64,000 nt of DNA from Pseudomonas sp. LFM046 (GCF_000949385.2 NZ_JYKO02000001.1:5230678-5294677), one strand, 5' to 3'. Numbered from the stretch's first letter, positions 18,090 to 27,087 are shown. A program made the numbers and translations. The notes: generated from the sequence alone by a model not told the origin.

Positions 18090-19166
18090 TCAGGCCAGGT
18101 AGCGGCGCGGCACCCGCGCGGTGACCTTGGTGAGCAATTCGTAGCCGATGGTGCCGCAGGCCTGGGCCAGCTCGTCCACCGGCAGTTGAGCGCCCCAGAG
18201 CTCCACCGGATCGCCTACCCGGGCCTCCGGCATGTCGCTGAGATCCACCGCCAGCATGTCCATGGAAACCCGACCGGCCAGCGGCACGCGGCGGCCGTTC
18301 ACCACCACCGGGGTTCCACTGGGAGCATGGCGCGGGTAGCCATCGGCGTAGCCGCAGCTGACGGTGCCGATGCGCGACGGCCGGCTGGCTTCCCAGGTGG
18401 CGCCGTAGCCCACGGTTTCCCCTTCCGCGATTTCCCGCACGGCGATCAGTTGGGCGCTAAGGCTCATGGCCGGTTTCAGGCCCAGGTCAGCGGCGCTGAG
18501 GTCGGCGCAGGGCGAGGCGCCATAGAGCATGATGCCGGGGCGCAACCAGTCCATATGAGACGCCGGCATGGTCAGGATGGCGGCGGAATTGGCCAGGCTG
18601 CGCTGGTCGAAGTCGAGGTCCAGCAGGTCGAGGAAGGCTTCCAGTTGCACCTCATTGAGGCTGTGGCCACGCAAGTCGGCGCAGGCGAAGTGGCTGATCA
18701 GGTTGAGCTCGGCCACCTGGGGAGCGGCCCGCAGGCGGGCGTGCCAGTGACGCAGCGCATCCGCGTCGAACCCCAGGCGGTGCATGCCGGAATCCAGCTT
18801 GAGCCAGACATTGAGCGGTCGTGGCAGCCCGGCGGCCAGGAGCGCCTCCGCCTGCTCAGGCCCCTGCACCACCAGGTCCAGGCCCAGTTGGGCAGCCAAC
18901 GGGTATTCCACCGGCTCGAAGCAGCCTTCCAGCAGCAGCACCCGTGCCTCGTCGTCGAGGGCGCGCACTTCGGCCGCCTCTTCCAGGCAGGCCACGGCAA
19001 AGCCATCAACCTCGCCGCGCAGGCTGGCGACCACTTCGCGCACACCGTGGCCGTAAGCATTCGCCTTGACCACCGCGAAGGCCTGCCGGCCAGGCGCGCA
19101 GCGCTTGGCCAGAGAGTAGTTGTGGCGGATGGCGGAAAGGTCGATGGCGGCGATCAGCGGGCGCAT
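18090..19166 (-). CDS. alr: Alanine racemase
   Basis: The 358-residue cytosolic PLP enzyme interconverts L- and D-alanine for peptidoglycan. The PLP lysine is Lys34 (VVKANAYGHG) and the catalytic tyrosine is Tyr254 (TVGYGATWEA), followed by the GYADGYPR segment near 272-279. The length and layout (TIM barrel, then beta domain) are normal. It lies 71 bases after dnaB with a good terminator between, so it has its own promoter. Pseudomonas usually also carries a catabolic dadX; the position next to dnaB favours the biosynthetic alr. Confidence 0.96.
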   Translation of the reverse strand: MRPLIAAIDLSAIRHNYSLAKRCAPGRQAFAVVKANAYGHGVREVVASLRGEVDGFAVACLEEAAEVRALDDEARVLLLEGCFEPVEYPLAAQLGLDLVVQGPEQAEALLAAGLPRPLNVWLKLDSGMHRLGFDADALRHWHARLRAAPQVAELNLISHFACADLRGHSLNEVQLEAFLDLLDLDFDQRSLANSAAILTMPASHMDWLRPGIMLYGASPCADLSAADLGLKPAMSLSAQLIAVREIAEGETVGYGATWEASRPSRIGTVSCGYADGYPRHAPSGTPVVVNGRRVPLAGRVSMDMLAVDLSDMPEARVGDPVELWGAQLPVDELAQACGTIGYELLTKVTARVPRRYLA

Positions 19167-19189
19167 TGAGACGGGCTCATGAACGAAAA

Positions 19190-19219
19190 CGGGCGCCCAT
19201 CATACCGCCTGGGCGCCCG
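19190..19219 (-). terminator. Intrinsic terminator of dnaB
   Basis: CGGGCGCCCA (19190-19199) pairs with TGGGCGCCCG (19210-19219), followed on the minus strand by TTTTCGTTC. It separates dnaB from alr. Confidence 0.85.
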
Positions 19220-19237
19220 TGTTCATTGATCTGGAGC

Positions 19238-20632
19238 TTATTCGTCGTCGAACTGGTAGGCACCCGGCGCGAGGTTCTCGAAGCGCGAGTACTTGCCGAG
19301 GAAGGCCAGCCGCGCAGTTCCCAGCGGGCCGTTACGCTGTTTGCCGATGATGATCTCGGCCACGCCCTTGAATTCGGTCTCGGGGTGATACACCTCGTCG
19401 CGGTACACGAACAGGATGATGTCGGCGTCCTGCTCGATCGCCCCGGATTCGCGCAGGTCGGAGTTGATCGGGCGTTTGTTCGGACGCTGTTCGAGTCCCC
19501 GGTTCAACTGGGACAAGGCAATCACCGGGCAGTTGAACTCCTTGGCCAGGGCCTTGAGCGAGCGGGAGATTTCAGAAATCTCGTTCACCCGGCTGTCGCC
19601 GCTGGAACCGGGAATCTGCATCAGCTGCAGGTAGTCGACCATGATCAGGCCGATCTCGCCGTGCTCGCGCGCAAGGCGGCGGGTACGGGCGCGCATTTCG
19701 GAGGGCGAAATGCCGGCGGTGTCATCGATGAACAGCTTGCGGTCATTGAGCAGGTTGACCGCGGAGGTCAGGCGCGGCCAATCGTCGTCGTCCAGGCGAC
19801 CGGCACGGACCTTGGTCTGGTCGATACGGCCGAGGGACGCGAGCATACGAATCACGATGGACTCGGAGGGCATCTCCAGGGAATACACCAGGATGGCCTT
19901 GTCGCTGCGCATCAGGGCGTTTTCCACCAGGTTCATCGCGAAGGTGGTCTTACCCATGGAGGGACGGCCGGCGACGATGATCATGTCCGCTGGCTGCAGG
20001 CCGCTGGTCAGGTTGTCCAGATCGGTGAAGCCGGTGGACAGGCCGGTGATGGCGTCGCCGGCATTGAAAAGCTCGTCGATGCGGTCGATGGCCTTGACCA
20101 GGATGTCATTGATGCCCACCGGGCCGCCGGTCTTGGGCCGCGCTTCGGCGATCTGGAAGATCAGGCGCTCGGCTTCGTCGAGGATCTCTTCGCCGGTGCG
20201 GCCCTGGGGCGCGTAGGCACTGTCGGCGATCTCGGTACTGATGCCGATCAGCTTACGCAGGGTGGCGCGCTCGCGAATGATCTGGGCGTAAGCCTTGATG
20301 TTGGCGACCGAAGGCGTGTTCTTCGCCAGTTCGCCAAGGTAGGCCAGGCCGCCAACCTGGGGCAGTTGGCCTTCCTTGTCCAGTTGCTCGGACAAGGTCA
20401 CCACGTCGAAGGGCATGTTGCGTTCGGCCAGCTTGAAGATGGCGCGGAAGATCAGCCGATGATCGTGGCGATAGAAGTCGCCGTCGGACACCTGATCGAG
20501 CACGCGCTCCCAGGCATTGTTGTCCAGCATCAGGCCCCCGAGGACGGCCTGCTCGGCCTCGATGGAGTGCGGCGGCACCTTGAGCGCGGCGGTTTGCAGG
20601 TCGAACTGTTCCGGGACGGTGATTTCGTTCAT
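19238..20632 (-). CDS. dnaB: Replicative DNA helicase DnaB
   Basis: The 464-residue hexameric helicase unwinds DNA at the fork. It has the N-terminal DnaB domain (about 15-120), a linker, and a RecA-like ATPase. Walker A is GRPSMGKT at 222-229; Walker B is IGLIMVDYLQL. No intein is present. The start at 20632 is chosen because the product then begins MNEITVPEQF as in Pseudomonas DnaB; the longer frame to 20671 runs into a hairpin. It follows rplI after that hairpin, so it may be partly expressed with the ribosomal operon. Confidence 0.97.
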   Translation of the reverse strand: MNEITVPEQFDLQTAALKVPPHSIEAEQAVLGGLMLDNNAWERVLDQVSDGDFYRHDHRLIFRAIFKLAERNMPFDVVTLSEQLDKEGQLPQVGGLAYLGELAKNTPSVANIKAYAQIIRERATLRKLIGISTEIADSAYAPQGRTGEEILDEAERLIFQIAEARPKTGGPVGINDILVKAIDRIDELFNAGDAITGLSTGFTDLDNLTSGLQPADMIIVAGRPSMGKTTFAMNLVENALMRSDKAILVYSLEMPSESIVIRMLASLGRIDQTKVRAGRLDDDDWPRLTSAVNLLNDRKLFIDDTAGISPSEMRARTRRLAREHGEIGLIMVDYLQLMQIPGSSGDSRVNEISEISRSLKALAKEFNCPVIALSQLNRGLEQRPNKRPINSDLRESGAIEQDADIILFVYRDEVYHPETEFKGVAEIIIGKQRNGPLGTARLAFLGKYSRFENLAPGAYQFDDE

Positions 20633-20660
20633 AGGCTCGGAAAATTCTTGGGCTGGAAAG

Positions 20661-20702
20661 ACATCGGGCACGTCACCGCTTTCGCAATGACGTGCCCGAT
20701 GT
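20661..20702 (-). terminator. Long hairpin between rplI and dnaB
   Basis: ACATCGGGCACGTCA (20661-20675) pairs exactly with TGACGTGCCCGATGT (20688-20702) around a 12-base loop. On the minus strand it is followed by CTTTCC, not a clean U-run. It is probably a partial terminator or processing site between rplI and dnaB. Confidence 0.6.
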
Positions 20703-20745
20703 TAGCGAGCCGGCACCTGAGTGCAAGCTCACTTCGACGGCTTGC

Positions 20746-21192
20746 TTAGCCGGCAATCACGATCAGCTTGACCGCGGCTTCGACGTCGGTGTGCAGGTGC
20801 AGAGCAACGTCGTACTCGCCAACTTGGCGAATGGTGCCGTTCGGCAGGCGGACTTCGGCCTTGGCAACCGGAACGCCAGCGGCGGTCAGGGCGTCAGCGA
20901 TGTCGTGGGTGCCGATGGAACCGAACAGCTTGCCTTCGTCGCCGGCGCTGGCAGTGATGGTCACTTCCAGTTCGGACAGCTGGGCAGCGCGCGCTTCGGC
21001 AGCAGCCTTCTTGTCGGCAGCCTGCTTTTCCAGCTCAGCGCGGCGAGCTTCGAACGCAGCAACGTTCTCGGCGGTAGCAGCGGTGGCCTTGCCTTGCGGC
21101 AGCAGGAAGTTACGGCCGTAGCCGGCCTTTACGTTCACCTTGTCGCCCAGGTTGCCCAGGTTGGCGATTTTTTCGAGCAGGATGACTTCCAT
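20746..21192 (-). CDS. rplI: 50S ribosomal protein L9
   Basis: This 148-residue protein binds 23S rRNA at the base of the L1 stalk and helps keep the reading frame. The N-terminal RNA-binding domain ([19 protein letters not shown]) and the loop [13 protein letters not shown] are typical, followed by the long connecting helix (about 40-75) and a C-terminal domain. It is the last gene of the rpsF-rpsR-DUF2232-rplI operon, 21 bases after DUF2232. Confidence 0.98.
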   Translation of the reverse strand: MEVILLEKIANLGNLGDKVNVKAGYGRNFLLPQGKATAATAENVAAFEARRAELEKQAADKKAAAEARAAQLSELEVTITASAGDEGKLFGSIGTHDIADALTAAGVPVAKAEVRLPNGTIRQVGEYDVALHLHTDVEAAVKLIVIAG

Positions 21193-21213
21193 TTGAGTCT
21201 TACCTCTTAACTT

Positions 21214-22107
21214 TTAACCTTCACCGTTCGCAGGGCCGGCGCCGTTCTTGCGCGCCTTGCGTCCGCGAAAATCAATCAGACTGTCGACGATGGCCAAGAC
21301 CACCAGCAACGGATAGATCAGTTGCATGAACAGCAGCAGCGACACGTACAGCCCCACCAGCCAGAAACCGGCGGTTCTACCCTGCTTCACCAGACCATGC
21401 ACCAGGGCCAGGCCGGCAAAAGCCAGCGGCACGCTGCAGATCGGCGTCAGCATCGCCAGCTCCAGACCCAGGTTGGGGCCCAACAGCATGGCGACCAGCA
21501 GGCCGAAAGCCAGTGCCGGCGACAGTCTCAGCGCGCGGAACTCGCTGCCGAAACCATCGGGGTTGTACAAGGCTGCCTGCCAGTAGCGGCCGAGCATCAG
21601 GCTCAGCACGCTGACCAGCTGCAGCAGCGCCGCGATCAGGCCGGTCAGGACCGGCGCGACCATGGCTCCCAGACGCGCTCGCTCGTCATCCGCCAGTTGC
21701 GAATAGACGTTGCCCATCACCTGCGGCATGAGCTTCTGCAGCTCACCCGCCATGGCGGTTATGGGCTCGCGGAACACCGCGCCCAGCACCAGGCCGTACA
21801 GCAGACCAAGCGCTACGCTGATCATCAGCACCCGCGTCCAGGACACGCTGGAACGCAGCACCAGGGCCAACCCCAGCGCGCCAAGCAACACCATCAGGGT
21901 GCGTGGCTCGCCGAAGTACCACCAGCCAAGAGCTGGCAGCAGGGCCCAGGCAATGATGCCGAGAGCATCGTTCACACCACGCCGCAGCAGCACCAGGCTG
22001 CCAGCGGCTGCGCTCAGCCAGAACATCAGGGGCAGGGCCGCTGCACCAACCACCACCAGGGTGGCCTGCATGCGACCGCGCATGATGAACTCCGCCAGAG
22101 CGCGCAT
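21214..22107 (-). CDS. DUF2232 multi-pass membrane protein
   Basis: The 297-residue product is very hydrophobic, with about eight membrane helices and a short polar tail rich in Arg, Lys and Asn (RGRKARKNGAG). It belongs to the DUF2232 (YybS-like) family, which commonly sits between rpsR and rplI in Pseudomonas. Some family members resemble ECF or BioY-like substrate-binding modules, but no function is established. It lies inside the ribosomal operon, 36 bases after rpsR. Confidence 0.87.
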   Translation of the reverse strand: MRALAEFIMRGRMQATLVVVGAAALPLMFWLSAAAGSLVLLRRGVNDALGIIAWALLPALGWWYFGEPRTLMVLLGALGLALVLRSSVSWTRVLMISVALGLLYGLVLGAVFREPITAMAGELQKLMPQVMGNVYSQLADDERARLGAMVAPVLTGLIAALLQLVSVLSLMLGRYWQAALYNPDGFGSEFRALRLSPALAFGLLVAMLLGPNLGLELAMLTPICSVPLAFAGLALVHGLVKQGRTAGFWLVGLYVSLLLFMQLIYPLLVVLAIVDSLIDFRGRKARKNGAGPANGEG

Positions 22108-22143
22108 TACGTTCTATCCCTTACCCAGGTCGACCGACCTGAA

Positions 22144-22374
22144 TCAACGGCCGTGGCTGTCGGTGTAGGGCAGCAGGGCCAGGTAGCGGGCGCGCTTGAT
22201 AGCGGTAGCCAGCTGACGCTGATACTTGGCTTTGGTGCCGGTGATACGGCTCGGAACGATCTTGCCGGTTTCGGAGATGTAGGCCTTCAGGGTGTTGAGA
22301 TCCTTGAAGTCGATCTCTTTCACGCCTTCAGCGGTGAAACGGCAGAACTTACGACGACGGAAGAAACGTGCCAT
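22144..22374 (-). CDS. rpsR: 30S ribosomal protein S18
   Basis: This 76-residue platform protein binds with S6 to the 16S rRNA central domain. The conserved core [20 protein letters not shown] and the N-terminal basic run [12 protein letters not shown] are clear. It lies 28 bases after rpsF, and the S6:S18 pair may regulate its own operon through the leader. Confidence 0.98.
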   Translation of the reverse strand: MARFFRRRKFCRFTAEGVKEIDFKDLNTLKAYISETGKIVPSRITGTKAKYQRQLATAIKRARYLALLPYTDSHGR

Positions 22375-22402
22375 GAACTTGGCTCCTCAATAGATCCGTG
22401 GA

Positions 22403-22810
22403 TTACTCGTCAGCGTTGTCGCTGTCTTCGCCTTCGGCGGCAGCGTCAGTCTCAACGCGCTCACGGCGCTCACGGCGCTCGTTGCGGTTTTCCTCGGCCT
22501 TGAGCATCTCGGACTGGCCAGTGATGGCTTCGTCGCGACGGATGACCAGGTTACGGAGGACGGCGTCGTTGTAGCGGAAGTTGTCTTCCAGCTCGGCCAG
22601 GGCCTTGCCGCTGCACTCAACGTTCAGCATCACGTAGTGAGCCTTGTGAACGTTGTTGATGGCGTAGGCCAGCTGGCGACGGCCCCAGTCTTCCAGGCGG
22701 TGAACCTTGCCACCGTCTTCTTCGATGAGCTTGGTGTAGCGCTCAACCATGCCGCCAACCTGCTCGCTCTGGTCCGGGTGAACCAGGAAGATGATTTCGT
22801 AATGACGCAT
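22403..22810 (-). CDS. rpsF: 30S ribosomal protein S6
   Basis: The 135-residue protein begins with the typical [18 protein letters not shown], binds S18, and ends in a long acidic and basic tail that carries [12 protein letters not shown] and a final Glu, the kind of tail to which RimK adds glutamates. It is the first gene of the operon. AAGGAG lies close upstream of the ATG. The tail is longer than in many species but normal for Pseudomonas. Confidence 0.98.
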   Translation of the reverse strand: MRHYEIIFLVHPDQSEQVGGMVERYTKLIEEDGGKVHRLEDWGRRQLAYAINNVHKAHYVMLNVECSGKALAELEDNFRYNDAVLRNLVIRRDEAITGQSEMLKAEENRNERRERRERVETDAAAEGEDSDNADE

Positions 22811-22877
22811 AAATGCTCCTTACGGGTTGTAGCCTGCCAACATCGTGGTCAGGCAAGGAGTGAATATCTCGTTTTGG

Positions 22878-22920
22878 CTTGCCGGGTCGGGGACGTGCAC
22901 GAGCCTGCCCCCACGGCAAG
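22878..22920 (-). promoter_or_regulatory. Structured 5' leader of the rpsF operon, possible S6:S18 autoregulatory site
   Basis: At the predicted transcript start, CTTGCCG (22920-22914, minus strand) pairs with CGGCAAG (22884-22878). Inside, GGGG and CCCC can form a second stem, leaving an asymmetric internal loop with CCC. A known S6:S18 leader motif has a stem with a CCG bulge; the match here is by eye and partial. The leader is about 110 bases. Confidence 0.4.
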
Positions 22921-22927
22921 GGGCGAC

Positions 22928-22956
22928 ATTCTAGAGAAGGGCGAAATGCCGCGCAA
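22928..22956 (-). promoter_or_regulatory. Sigma-70 promoter of the rpsF operon
   Basis: On the minus strand TTGCGC (22956-22951) and TAGAAT (22933-22928) are spaced by exactly 17 bases. Transcription would begin near 22921, about 110 bases before rpsF. Confidence 0.65.
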
Positions 22957-22985
22957 GGAAATCTGGCGATATTTTGAACAGACCG

Positions 22986-23015
22986 AAGGCCGAGCGAATC
23001 TCGTCGCCCGGCCTT
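22986..23015 (-). terminator. Likely terminator of rnr-rlmB
   Basis: A 12-base stem (AAGGCCGAGCGA with TCGCCCGGCCTT, one wobble pair) lies 16 bases after the rlmB stop. The U-run is weak. Confidence 0.6.
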
Positions 23016-23030
23016 TCGCGCCAAGCGCCT

Positions 23031-23780
23031 TTATTGGCGCTTTGCTTTCCGCTGGCGGACTGCCTCGAACAGGCAGACCCCGGTGGCCACCGAGACGTTG
23101 AGGCTGCTGACGCTGCCGGCCATGGGCAGCTTCACCAGGTAGTCGCAGTGCTCACGGGTCAGGCGACGCATCCCCTTACCCTCGGCGCCCATGACCAGCA
23201 CGGTCGGACCGGTCATGTCCTGGTCGTAGACTTCCTGCTCCGCCTCACCGGCGGTCCCCACCACCCACAGACCTTTTTTCTGCAGCTTTTCCAGGGTGCG
23301 CGAGAGGTTGGTCACTGCCACCAGCGGCATCACCTCGGCCGCGCCGCAGGCCACCTTGCGAACCGTGGCGTTGAGGGTGGCGGACTTGTCCTTGGGCACG
23401 ATCACCGCCAGCACGCCCGCGGCGTCGGCGGTGCGCAGGCAGGCCCCGAGGTTGTGCGGGTCGGTGACACCATCCAGAGCCAGCAGCAGCGGGGCTCCAG
23501 GGGTGCGTTCCAGCAGCTCGTCGAGCATGTTCTCGCCCCAGACCTGGCTGGGACTGACCTCGGCCACCACGCCCTGGTGGACGCCTTCGGCCCACTCGTC
23601 CAGCTCGTGACGGTCCTTGTGGCCCACCGCGATGCGATGCTGCCCGGCCAGGTCGACCAGGACCTGGACTCGAGGGTCATGCCGGCTCTCGGCCAGCCAC
23701 AGCTGCTTGACGCGTTTGGGGTGATGGCGCAGCAGCGCTTCCACGGCATGCACGCCGTAGACCTTTTCCAACTGACTCAT
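23031..23780 (-). CDS. rlmB: 23S rRNA (guanosine-2'-O-)-methyltransferase RlmB
   Basis: The 249-residue SPOUT enzyme methylates the 2'-OH of G2251 in 23S rRNA. The N-terminal substrate-binding domain (about 1-75) precedes the knotted domain with the motif-2/3 segments VLVMGAEGKGMRRL and MAGSVSSLNVSVATGVCLF, which build the SAM site and include the catalytic Asn/Ser region. Its start overlaps the rnr stop by four bases, so the two are coupled, linking rRNA methylation with RNA decay. Confidence 0.97.
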   Translation of the reverse strand: MSQLEKVYGVHAVEALLRHHPKRVKQLWLAESRHDPRVQVLVDLAGQHRIAVGHKDRHELDEWAEGVHQGVVAEVSPSQVWGENMLDELLERTPGAPLLLALDGVTDPHNLGACLRTADAAGVLAVIVPKDKSATLNATVRKVACGAAEVMPLVAVTNLSRTLEKLQKKGLWVVGTAGEAEQEVYDQDMTGPTVLVMGAEGKGMRRLTREHCDYLVKLPMAGSVSSLNVSVATGVCLFEAVRQRKAKRQ

Positions 23781-26527
23781 TTCTTGACCTTGTTACCGGG
23801 CGCCTTGGGCTTGGGCGGCCCTTTGCGGTGTTTCGTGGGTTTGTTCGCGGCTTTTGCCTTGGCTGCCTTGGCCTTCTTCTTCGGCGGCTTGGCCTCCGAA
23901 TTCGCCTTACCCCTGGCCGGCTTGTCGAGGGGAGCCTGGGCCGGGCGGGTGCCCTTGCTGGCCTTGGCGCCCTGGCGCGCCTCGCTGAGCAGGGCCTGCT
24001 TGAGGGCGCGACTCCTGTTCACATCGGTATTGCCGAGCATTTCTTCGGCCTGGGCCAGCATCTCAGGTGGCACGGCCGGCAGCGCCTGGACCTTGCCGGA
24101 ACGGTGCCGACGTGACGTCACCGCCGCCTGGGGTTCATGCCAGGGTTTCTCCTGGACAGCGGCACGCGCGACGGCCTTGGCACCACGACTCCGTCCCTTG
24201 CCGACACGGGGCTCGGCCACGGCTTTGGTCTTGGCCTTGGCGGATACGGGTTTGTCCGCACCACGATTCTTGCGACCGACAGGCGCAGTCAGCACGTTTT
24301 CCGAGAGCTCGAAGTCGATCTTGCGTTCGTCCAGATCGACGCGCGCCACCACCACTTCCACCTCGTCGCCCAAGCGGAAGCTGCGGCCGCTGCGCTCGCC
24401 GGAAAGGCGATGGTGAATAGGATCGAAGTGGTAGTAGTCGCCCGGCAATGCCGTGACATGCACGAGGCCTTCTACATAGATGTCGATCAGCTCGACGAAG
24501 ATGCCGAAGCCGGTCACCGCCGAGATCACGCCCGGGAAGGTCTCACCCACGCGGTCACGCATGTACTCGCACTTCAGCCAGTTGGTGACATCGCGGGTGG
24601 CCTCGTCGGCACGGCGCTCGGTCATCGAGCACTGCTCGCCAAGCTGCGCCAGGCGCGGCTCATCGTAGGGATAGATGCGCGCCTTGGGCATGGCTGCCGC
24701 TCCGGCCCTGCGCACGTGGTCGCTGGCCCGCTTGGAGCGGATCAGGCCACGGATGGCACGGTGCACCAGCAGGTCCGGGTAGCGGCGGATGGGCGAGGTG
24801 AAGTGGGTGTAGGCGTCGTAATTGAGGCCGAAGTGCCCTTCGTTATCAGGGCTGTACACCGCCTGACTCAGGGAGCGCAGCATCACCGTCTGGATCAGGT
24901 GGAAGTCGGGGCGATCACGGACCGTCTCCAGCAGCGCCTGGTAGTCGCTGGGGGTCGGCTCGCTCTTGCCACGATTGAGGGTCAGGCCAAGCTCGGCCAG
25001 GAATTGCCGCAGCTTGTCCAGTCGCTCGCTGGGCGGACCGTCGTGGACACGGTAGAGCGCCGGGATCTCATGCTGCTGGAGGAAACGCGCGGTGGCCACG
25101 TTGGCGCACAGCATGCATTCCTCGATCAGCTTGTGGGCATCGTTGCGCTGGGTCGGCAGGATCTCGGAGATCTTGCGATCGGCACTGAATACGATGCGGG
25201 TTTCCTGGGTCTCGAAGTCGATGGCGCCACGCACCTGGCGGGCAGCCAGTAGCACCTTGTAGAGCTTGTAGAGCTGCTGGAGCGGCTTGACCAGGTGGGG
25301 CAACTGCTCGCCGAACAGCTTCGCTTCGGTGGAGTCCGGGGTTTCCAGGAACTGGCTGACCTTGGTGTAGGTGAGCCGCGCATGGGAATGGATGACCGCC
25401 TCGTAGAACTCGTAGCCCGTGAGCTTGCCGGCGCGGGAGAGGGTCATGTCGCAGACCATCGCCAGGCGATCGACCAGCGGGTTCAGGGAGCAGAGGCCGT
25501 TGGAGAGCACCTCCGGCAACATCGGAATGACCTTCTCCGGGAAGTACACCGAGTTGCCGCGATTGGCCGCTTCCTCGTCCAGGGCCGAACCCACCTTTAC
25601 ATAGTGGGAGACGTCGGCGATGGCGACAATCAGGCGCCAGCCACCGCCCTTGCGGGCCTCGGCGTAGACGGCGTCGTCGAAGTCGCGGGCGTCCTCGCCA
25701 TCGATGGTGACCAGCGGCAGGTCGCGCAGGTCGATGCGCTTCTCCTTGTCCTTCTCGGCCACTTCGGGCTTGAGCTTGGCGGCTTCCTTGACCACGGCGG
25801 CGGGCCACTCGTGGGGGATGTCGTAGCTGCGCAGGGCGACTTCGATCTCCATGCCCGGCGCCATGTAGTCGCCCAGCACCTCAACCACTTCACCCTGAGC
25901 GAGGCGGAAATTGCTCGGCCATTGCTCGATCTTCACCTGGACGAATTGACCGTGGCTGGCGTCGCCCTGCTTGCCATGGGGAACCAGGACTTCCTGCTGG
26001 ATCTTCGGGTTGTCGGCAACCACACGGGCAATGCCGCTCTCCTCGAAGAAGCGACCCACCAGGGTTTCATGGGCGCGCTCGATGATCTCCACCAGGGCGC
26101 CTTCGCGACGGCCACGGCGGTCGACGCCGGATACCCGGGCCAAGGCGCGGTCGCCATCGAACACCAGACGCATTTGCGCCGGACTGAGGAAGAGGTCTTC
26201 GGAGCCATCGTCCGGGATGAGGAAGCCGAAGCCGTCGCGGTGGCCACTGACGCGGCCGCAGATGAGGTCGAGCTTGTCCACCGGTGCGTAGGTGCCTCGA
26301 CGGGTATAGATAAGTTGACCGTCGCGCTCCATGGCGCGGAGGCGGCGGCGCAGGGCCTCCAGCTGTTCATCGCTGGTCAGGCCGAATTCTTCTACCAACT
26401 GTTCCCGGCTGGCCGGCGCGCCCCGCTCGTCGAGGCGCTGCAGGATCAGTTCGCGACTGGGGATGGGGTTTTCGTATTTTTCCGCCTCGCGAGCGGCCTC
26501 GGGGTCGAGGTTCTGCCAATCGGCCAT
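23777..26527 (-). CDS. rnr: Ribonuclease R
   Basis: The 916-residue 3'-5' exoribonuclease degrades structured RNA and helps rRNA and tmRNA quality control. Domains in order: HTH (about 25-90), two cold-shock domains, RNB catalytic domain with the TIDGEDARDFDDAVYA metal-binding cluster, S1 domain (about 640-725), and a long Lys/Ala-rich tail (about 780-916), typical of RNase R and not RNase II. It is followed by coupled rlmB. The upstream gap carries a divergent promoter for tRNA-Leu. Confidence 0.97.
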   Translation of the reverse strand: MADWQNLDPEAAREAEKYENPIPSRELILQRLDERGAPASREQLVEEFGLTSDEQLEALRRRLRAMERDGQLIYTRRGTYAPVDKLDLICGRVSGHRDGFGFLIPDDGSEDLFLSPAQMRLVFDGDRALARVSGVDRRGRREGALVEIIERAHETLVGRFFEESGIARVVADNPKIQQEVLVPHGKQGDASHGQFVQVKIEQWPSNFRLAQGEVVEVLGDYMAPGMEIEVALRSYDIPHEWPAAVVKEAAKLKPEVAEKDKEKRIDLRDLPLVTIDGEDARDFDDAVYAEARKGGGWRLIVAIADVSHYVKVGSALDEEAANRGNSVYFPEKVIPMLPEVLSNGLCSLNPLVDRLAMVCDMTLSRAGKLTGYEFYEAVIHSHARLTYTKVSQFLETPDSTEAKLFGEQLPHLVKPLQQLYKLYKVLLAARQVRGAIDFETQETRIVFSADRKISEILPTQRNDAHKLIEECMLCANVATARFLQQHEIPALYRVHDGPPSERLDKLRQFLAELGLTLNRGKSEPTPSDYQALLETVRDRPDFHLIQTVMLRSLSQAVYSPDNEGHFGLNYDAYTHFTSPIRRYPDLLVHRAIRGLIRSKRASDHVRRAGAAAMPKARIYPYDEPRLAQLGEQCSMTERRADEATRDVTNWLKCEYMRDRVGETFPGVISAVTGFGIFVELIDIYVEGLVHVTALPGDYYHFDPIHHRLSGERSGRSFRLGDEVEVVVARVDLDERKIDFELSENVLTAPVGRKNRGADKPVSAKAKTKAVAEPRVGKGRSRGAKAVARAAVQEKPWHEPQAAVTSRRHRSGKVQALPAVPPEMLAQAEEMLGNTDVNRSRALKQALLSEARQGAKASKGTRPAQAPLDKPARGKANSEAKPPKKKAKAAKAKAANKPTKHRKGPPKPKAPGNKVKK

Positions 26528-26640
26528 CAGGGGTTGATCACCTTTTTATCCATAGAGGGATTTGTCATCTGTCTTATTGAAGCGCGAATTCCGATTATCG
26601 GTCAGCTTTGCCTGAAGAATAATTTTTTTACGTTCAGGGG

Positions 26641-26669
26641 TTTACAACACAAAAGTCGGCTCGTATAGT
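26641..26669 (+). promoter_or_regulatory. Sigma-70 promoter of the tRNA-Leu genes
   Basis: TTTACA (26641-26646) and TATAGT (26664-26669) are spaced by 17 bases, and the first tRNA begins at 26733. The -35 and -10 are both strong matches. Confidence 0.75.
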
Positions 26670-26732
26670 TCGCGCCCACAGCGTCGCTGAGACGTTGTAG
26701 CCGGAAGCTGGTGAGCAATCATCGCATCCAGT

Positions 26733-26819
26733 GCCCAGGTGGCGGAATTGGTAGACGCACTAGGTTCAGGTCCTAGCGGTGGCAACACCGTGGAAGTTCG
26801 AGTCTTCTCCTGGGCACCA
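26733..26819 (+). tRNA. tRNA-Leu (anticodon CAG), copy 1
   Basis: An 87-base class II tRNA including encoded CCA: acceptor GCCCAGG pairs with CCTGGGC, the anticodon loop TTCAGGT gives CAG, and a variable arm CGGTGGCAACACCG is present. It reads CUG, the most used leucine codon in GC-rich pseudomonads. Confidence 0.97.
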
Positions 26820-26826
26820 TTTTCAG

Positions 26827-26857
26827 AAACCGAGCCGCAAAGCTCGGTTTCCTGTTT
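26827..26857 (+). terminator. Hairpin between the two tRNA-Leu genes
   Basis: AAACCGAGC (26827-26835) pairs with GCTCGGTTT (26842-26850), then CCTGTTT. A partial terminator or processing hairpin. Confidence 0.6.
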
Positions 26858-26927
26858 AACGGATCGTACGGTTCCGTGTCGTTCAACGATGAACACCGTA
26901 TAAGTCGATGAGCAATCATCGCAATGT

Positions 26928-27014
26928 GCCCAGGTGGCGGAATTGGTAGACGCACTAGGTTCAGGTCCTAGCGGTGGCAACACCGTGGAAGTTCGAGTCT
27001 TCTCCTGGGCACCA
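26928..27014 (+). tRNA. tRNA-Leu (anticodon CAG), copy 2
   Basis: This copy is identical in sequence to the first tRNA-Leu. The 14-base flank GAGCAATCATCGCA precedes both copies, which suggests a recent tandem duplication. CCA is encoded. Confidence 0.97.
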
Positions 27015-27021
27015 CTCTTAA

Positions 27022-27051
27022 ACAAAGCCGAGCTCTGCTCGGCTTTGTGCT
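27022..27051 (+). terminator. Terminator after the tRNA-Leu pair
   Basis: ACAAAGCCGAGC pairs with GCTCGGCTTTGT around a three-base loop (27022-27048). A short T-rich stretch follows. Confidence 0.75.
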
Positions 27052-27087
27052 TTCCGGCTTCCGGAAGTCCGCTGCATCCCCAGCAAT

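Noticed and set aside
26592-26602. CCGATTATCGG palindrome as a FliA -10 for rnr
   Set aside because: The -35 match is only 4 of 8, and rnr is not a flagellar gene.
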